This document shows positions 32,146 through 34,977 of a stretch of DNA of 34,977 nt, in pieces (positions within the stretch are counted from its first letter, which is position 1; each line of letters starts with the position of its first letter). The stretch is from the NCBI GenBank assembly GCA_937919925.1, contig CALFOT010000112.1, forward strand, positions 1 through 34,977, written 5' to 3'. Both the position numbers and the translations under genes were made by a program. Source of the DNA: an uncultured bacterium (GTDB lineage Bacteria > Planctomycetota > UBA1135). The notes beneath the pieces were generated by a model. It saw only the letters and a list, made by a program, of their open reading frames with translations, searched no databases and had not been told where the DNA came from.

Positions 32146-34395
32146 CTAACGACGCCCGGCCGCTGCAAGCGCACCGTTTATGACGTCTTCCTCACTCATC
32201 AGAACTAAATCGGCGGCGGGGCCGAGCGGCACATAGGTATCCGCGGAGCGCACGCTGCGCAGCGGATAGTGATAATCGTTTTCAGCGAGGTGGGCGATCA
32301 CCGCATCTGCGATTCCCGCACCCGTGGCGCGGCATTCGTCGGCCACCAGCACCCCACAACATTCAGCAGCGTGGTGGCGGATGGCGTCAAACGGCAGCGG
32401 ATTCAGCCAGCGCAAATCCAAGATCCGCGCGCGCACGCCGTGTTCCACTTCGAGGCGGTTGGCGGCACGTAGTGACATACGCAGGCCATTGCCGTACGTC
32501 ACAATCAAGACATCACGATGATAGGGGTGATAAATACCCACCTCGCCAGGCAACAACGCGCAATTTTCGCTGCCGTCTGCGAGCGGATATTCGCTCAACC
32601 AACCGCCATCACCGTCTTCCAACAAATCGCGTTCGTGGTACAGCGCAATCGGTTCCACAATTACCACGATGCGTCCGCAAATCTTGGCTGCAGCGACGGC
32701 GCCGCGCAGCATTTTGACGGCGTCATCGCCACGCGCGGGAACAGCAAGAATCAAGCCGGGGATTTCGCGCAACGCACCAATTGAGGAATCGTTATGAAAG
32801 TGGCCGCCGAAACCTTTTTGATAACCAAAGCCCTGAATGCGCACCACCATGGGATTGCGGAATTGATCATTGGAGAAAAATTGCAGCGAACAAGCTTCGC
32901 CGCGCAGTTGATCAATCGCATTGTGCAAGTACGCTAGATATTGAATCTCTGGCATGGGCAGCAAACCCATCAACGCCAAGCCTTGCGAGATGCCCAGAAT
33001 CGAAGTTTCATCCAGCACGGTATCGAAGCAACGACGCGGGCCGAAGTCATCCTGCAAACCTTGGGTCACTCCGTAAACACCTCCTTTGCGGCCGACGTCT
33101 TCACCGAACAACAGCGTTTCCGGCGATTTAATCATTTCATCTTTTAGAGCCGCGTTAATCATCGCGGATAAGGTACGTCGCGCCGCGGTTTTGGCGAGTT
33201 CCGGCAGATGTTTGCCGAATATTTTGGCACGCTCTGGCGCAGCGATTGGCGCGGTAGCTTGGTAACGCACTTGCGCCTCATCCCATGGCGCCAAAGGCTT
33301 GATAACTTCCTCTCGCGTGGTGAGTTGCGCGCGACCCGCCGCATCCTCACCAGCTTCTTTGGCTCTGCGGCGCGCCTGTTCGACGATTGACGCCAATTCC
33401 GCCGGCGTGGCCACTCCGGTAGTAATCAGCAAACGTGCAGCGGCGAGCAAAGGATCGCGCGATTCTGTTTCCTCAATCTGTTCCAACTCGTGGTAGCCAG
33501 TCTCAATATCACTGCCGGCATGCCCCCACAAACGCACGGTTTTCAGATGCAAAAAAACTGGCCCGCGACGGCGTCGGCAGGTGGCAATCGCCACGGCAGC
33601 GGCCTCATAAATCACATCCAAATCACCGCGCGCTTCGATGTAAGGCATATCTGCGCGGCCATCGATAGAATCACGAATCCAGCCCTCTGGAGTGGCGGTA
33701 GAAATACCAATGCCATTGTCTTCGCACACCCAAAGGATGGGCGCGGGGCGACCGTGACGGCCGGCAAAACGGCTGGAGTTCAAGCCCGTTTGCGCGGTGG
33801 CATGATTGAAAGACGCATCGCCAAAAGAACAGCACACAATCGCGCTGGCTGGAACGCCACTTTCTACACCCATGCGTTTGGCGCGGCCAATCCCAAATGC
33901 AGCGCCGACGGCTTTAGGTAAGTGAGAAGCAATGGTGCTGGTTTGTGGCGGCACCCACAGTTCTTTCGAGCCCCAAACTTTATGCCGACCACCGCTGGTT
34001 CGATCATCCGCCGCAGCACACACGCCCAACATGGTTTCCAATGCCGGATCCACAGCGGGTGTGTGGCGCATGCGCGCCATCATCAGCGCCCCAGATCGGT
34101 AGTGCAAAAAACACGGATCGGTTGGCCGCAATAACGCGCCCAGCACCACATTGGCTTCATGGCCGGCGCTCGAAATGGTGTAGTAACTCCGGTTAGTTTT
34201 TTTCAGCTCACGGGCAGTCACATCCAGTGCGCGCGACAACGCCATATCGGCGAAGAGCTCCAGCGCCACGCCGGCCGTCAGCCTGGATCCCGGTCGCAAA
34301 CAATCCTCTGCGCCGAGCTTGCAAGCAGCAGAGGAGGCCTCGGAGAGGTATTGATCGAGCTTGGTCTCGACGACAGCAACGCGGTTAGTAGACAC
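32146..34395 (-). CDS. 2-oxoacid dehydrogenase E1, fused alpha and beta subunits (thiamine diphosphate)
   Basis: This 749-residue protein joins E1 alpha (about residues 30-370) and E1 beta (about 400-745) in one chain. The alpha part has HYRS (98-101) and the thiamine-diphosphate motif from GDASFNHATAQ (192-202) to EDNGIGIS (225-232); the usual GDG is GDA here. The beta part has LLFGEDVGRKGGVYGVT (428-444), the metal-site region LDETSILGISQGLALMGLLP and the active-site-like GGHFHNDSS (530-538). It should decarboxylate a 2-oxoacid, branched-chain or pyruvate, and pass the acyl group to an E2 not encoded here. The frame is open to 34611, but that overlaps cyoE and reads like shadow sequence, so the GTG at 34395 is preferred. 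Substrate is unassigned. Confidence 0.87.
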   Translation of the reverse strand: MSTNRVAVVETKLDQYLSEASSAACKLGAEDCLRPGSRLTAGVALELFADMALSRALDVTARELKKTNRSYYTISSAGHEANVVLGALLRPTDPCFLHYRSGALMMARMRHTPAVDPALETMLGVCAAADDRTSGGRHKVWGSKELWVPPQTSTIASHLPKAVGAAFGIGRAKRMGVESGVPASAIVCCSFGDASFNHATAQTGLNSSRFAGRHGRPAPILWVCEDNGIGISTATPEGWIRDSIDGRADMPYIEARGDLDVIYEAAAVAIATCRRRRGPVFLHLKTVRLWGHAGSDIETGYHELEQIEETESRDPLLAAARLLITTGVATPAELASIVEQARRRAKEAGEDAAGRAQLTTREEVIKPLAPWDEAQVRYQATAPIAAPERAKIFGKHLPELAKTAARRTLSAMINAALKDEMIKSPETLLFGEDVGRKGGVYGVTQGLQDDFGPRRCFDTVLDETSILGISQGLALMGLLPMPEIQYLAYLHNAIDQLRGEACSLQFFSNDQFRNPMVVRIQGFGYQKGFGGHFHNDSSIGALREIPGLILAVPARGDDAVKMLRGAVAAAKICGRIVVIVEPIALYHERDLLEDGDGGWLSEYPLADGSENCALLPGEVGIYHPYHRDVLIVTYGNGLRMSLRAANRLEVEHGVRARILDLRWLNPLPFDAIRHHAAECCGVLVADECRATGAGIADAVIAHLAENDYHYPLRSVRSADTYVPLGPAADLVLMSEEDVINGALAAAGRR

Positions 34396-34404
34396 GGCGC
34401 GGTG

Positions 34405-34410
34405 ATTATC
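34405..34410 (-). promoter_or_regulatory. Possible -10 box before the E1 gene
   Basis: GATAAT on the minus strand matches TATAAT at five of six positions and stands 9 bases before the GTG at 34395, in the 71-base gap after the haem O synthase gene. No clear -35 is present. Confidence 0.3.
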
Positions 34411-34466
34411 CCACTTCTGAAGTAATCGCAATGCCCTTTTCCGAAGGCTCTGCGCAAAACCTGTGC

Positions 34467-34977
34467 TTACAGCAGTAAATCGATCACCAGCAAGGTGGCC
34501 AAAAGTGGCACGTAAATGGTGGAGGCCCATGCCATGACCACGCCTTTGGTGTCTTTGCGGTACATGCCAATGAAAATTACCGCCACCATAAAAGCGAGCG
34601 ACATGGTGCACGCGCCAAAAAAGTAAATCCAGCCAGTCTGCTCAATGAACATGGGGATCTGGCTGGCGGGGATCAGCATCAGAGCATAATGCACCGAGCG
34701 TTTGCCGGCTGCGCGGCCGGTGGGATCGGCACCCGGTAACCAGTGCAAACCACCGATTTGATAATCCAAACGGCGGTACCACGCGCGCGATAAAAAGTGC
34801 GGTAGTTGCCACAGTAGTAGGATCAAAAACAGCACGGCTGCCATGGTGTCCAGGCCGACGCCAGCTGCGGAATAACCAATCAGTGGTGGGAAGGCTGCCG
34901 GCACGGCACCCACAAAAATATTCACCGGGGTGATGCGTTTGAGGGGTGTGTAAATGTAGTCATAAATCACCAACATG
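34467..34977 (-). CDS. ctaB: Haem O synthase (protoheme IX farnesyltransferase), 3' part only
   Basis: The gene enters from the right edge, so the N-terminal part is missing; about 170 C-terminal residues are visible. This polytopic membrane enzyme adds a farnesyl group to haem B to make haem O for terminal oxidases. YTPLKRITPVNIFVGAVPAAFPPLIGY is represented in full near the edge, followed by LLLWQLPHFLSRAWYRRLDYQIGGLHWLPG, both diagnostic of CyoE/CtaB in the UbiA superfamily, and several more hydrophobic helices. The Met at 34976 is internal, not a start. Its presence implies a haem-copper oxidase and aerobic respiration. The E1 gene follows after 71 bases on the same strand. Confidence 0.93.
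   Translation of the reverse strand, partial: MLVIYDYIYTPLKRITPVNIFVGAVPAAFPPLIGYSAAGVGLDTMAAVLFLILLLWQLPHFLSRAWYRRLDYQIGGLHWLPGADPTGRAAGKRSVHYALMLIPASQIPMFIEQTGWIYFFGACTMSLAFMVAVIFIGMYRKDTKGVVMAWASTIYVPLLATLLVIDLLL

Noticed and set aside
34396-34611. N-terminal extension of the E1 gene into ctaB
   Set aside because: It overlaps conserved ctaB sequence in another frame, and the E1 alpha domain is complete from the GTG at 34395.

Overview
This 34,977-base window is GC-rich and very gene-dense bacterial chromosome. Twenty-five protein genes cover almost all of it, and no stretch above 300 bases lacks a gene. I see no rRNA, tRNA, CRISPR array, insertion sequence, integrase or phage gene. The gene content suggests an aerobic, Gram-negative-type bacterium: an outer-membrane barrel protein, TolC-type and RND export genes, a haem O synthase, many exported or lipid-anchored proteins, a DUF1800/DUF1501 pair, a YdjY-domain protein, a CAP-like protein with an EF-hand-type loop, and inositol-3-phosphate synthase. 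Together these fit Planctomycetota best, but no rRNA is present to confirm it, and Acidobacteriota or Verrucomicrobiota relatives are not excluded.

Layout. Positions 98-12,536 (+) run as one co-directional block: an IclR-type regulator, a GH29 alpha-L-fucosidase, a CAP-like secreted protein, a short M1-like metallopeptidase, a DUF5916 outer-membrane barrel with a CBM9-like front, an STT3-like oligosaccharyltransferase, and a DUF1800 plus Tat-exported DUF1501 pair. Almost all of these act in the envelope, so I read the block as an envelope/secretion island. Positions 12,559-15,131 (-) hold a methyltransferase, a YgfZ-like protein and an exported protein with a carboxypeptidase-regulatory-like fold. 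Positions 15,188-21,605 (+) hold NnrD, a large exported helical-repeat protein, a YdjY-domain protein, inositol-3-phosphate synthase and QueA.

Positions 21,602-27,730 (-) carry a tripartite efflux operon (TolC-type, adaptor, RND permease), whose genes overlap by ATGA. It is preceded by a strong inverted repeat and a small exported coiled-coil protein. Positions 27,808-30,312 (+) encode a membrane-anchored protein with about four carboxypeptidase-regulatory-like domains and lower-GC DNA. Positions 30,348-34,977 (-) hold an ABC-2 exporter pair, a fused E1 alpha/beta 2-oxoacid dehydrogenase and the 3' part of haem O synthase (ctaB/cyoE).

Expression style. Genes are packed with 4-base ATGA/TTGA or TAATG overlaps. 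Six of 25 starts appear to be GTG or TTG. Shine-Dalgarno sequences are mostly weak, and several genes have a -10-like TANNNT box only 6-7 bases before the start codon. The most unusual single gene is the STT3-like protein at 7,305-9,593. I found no clear case of an entirely new multi-gene system. The best candidates for follow-up are the STT3-containing envelope island and the regulatory dyad before the efflux operon.
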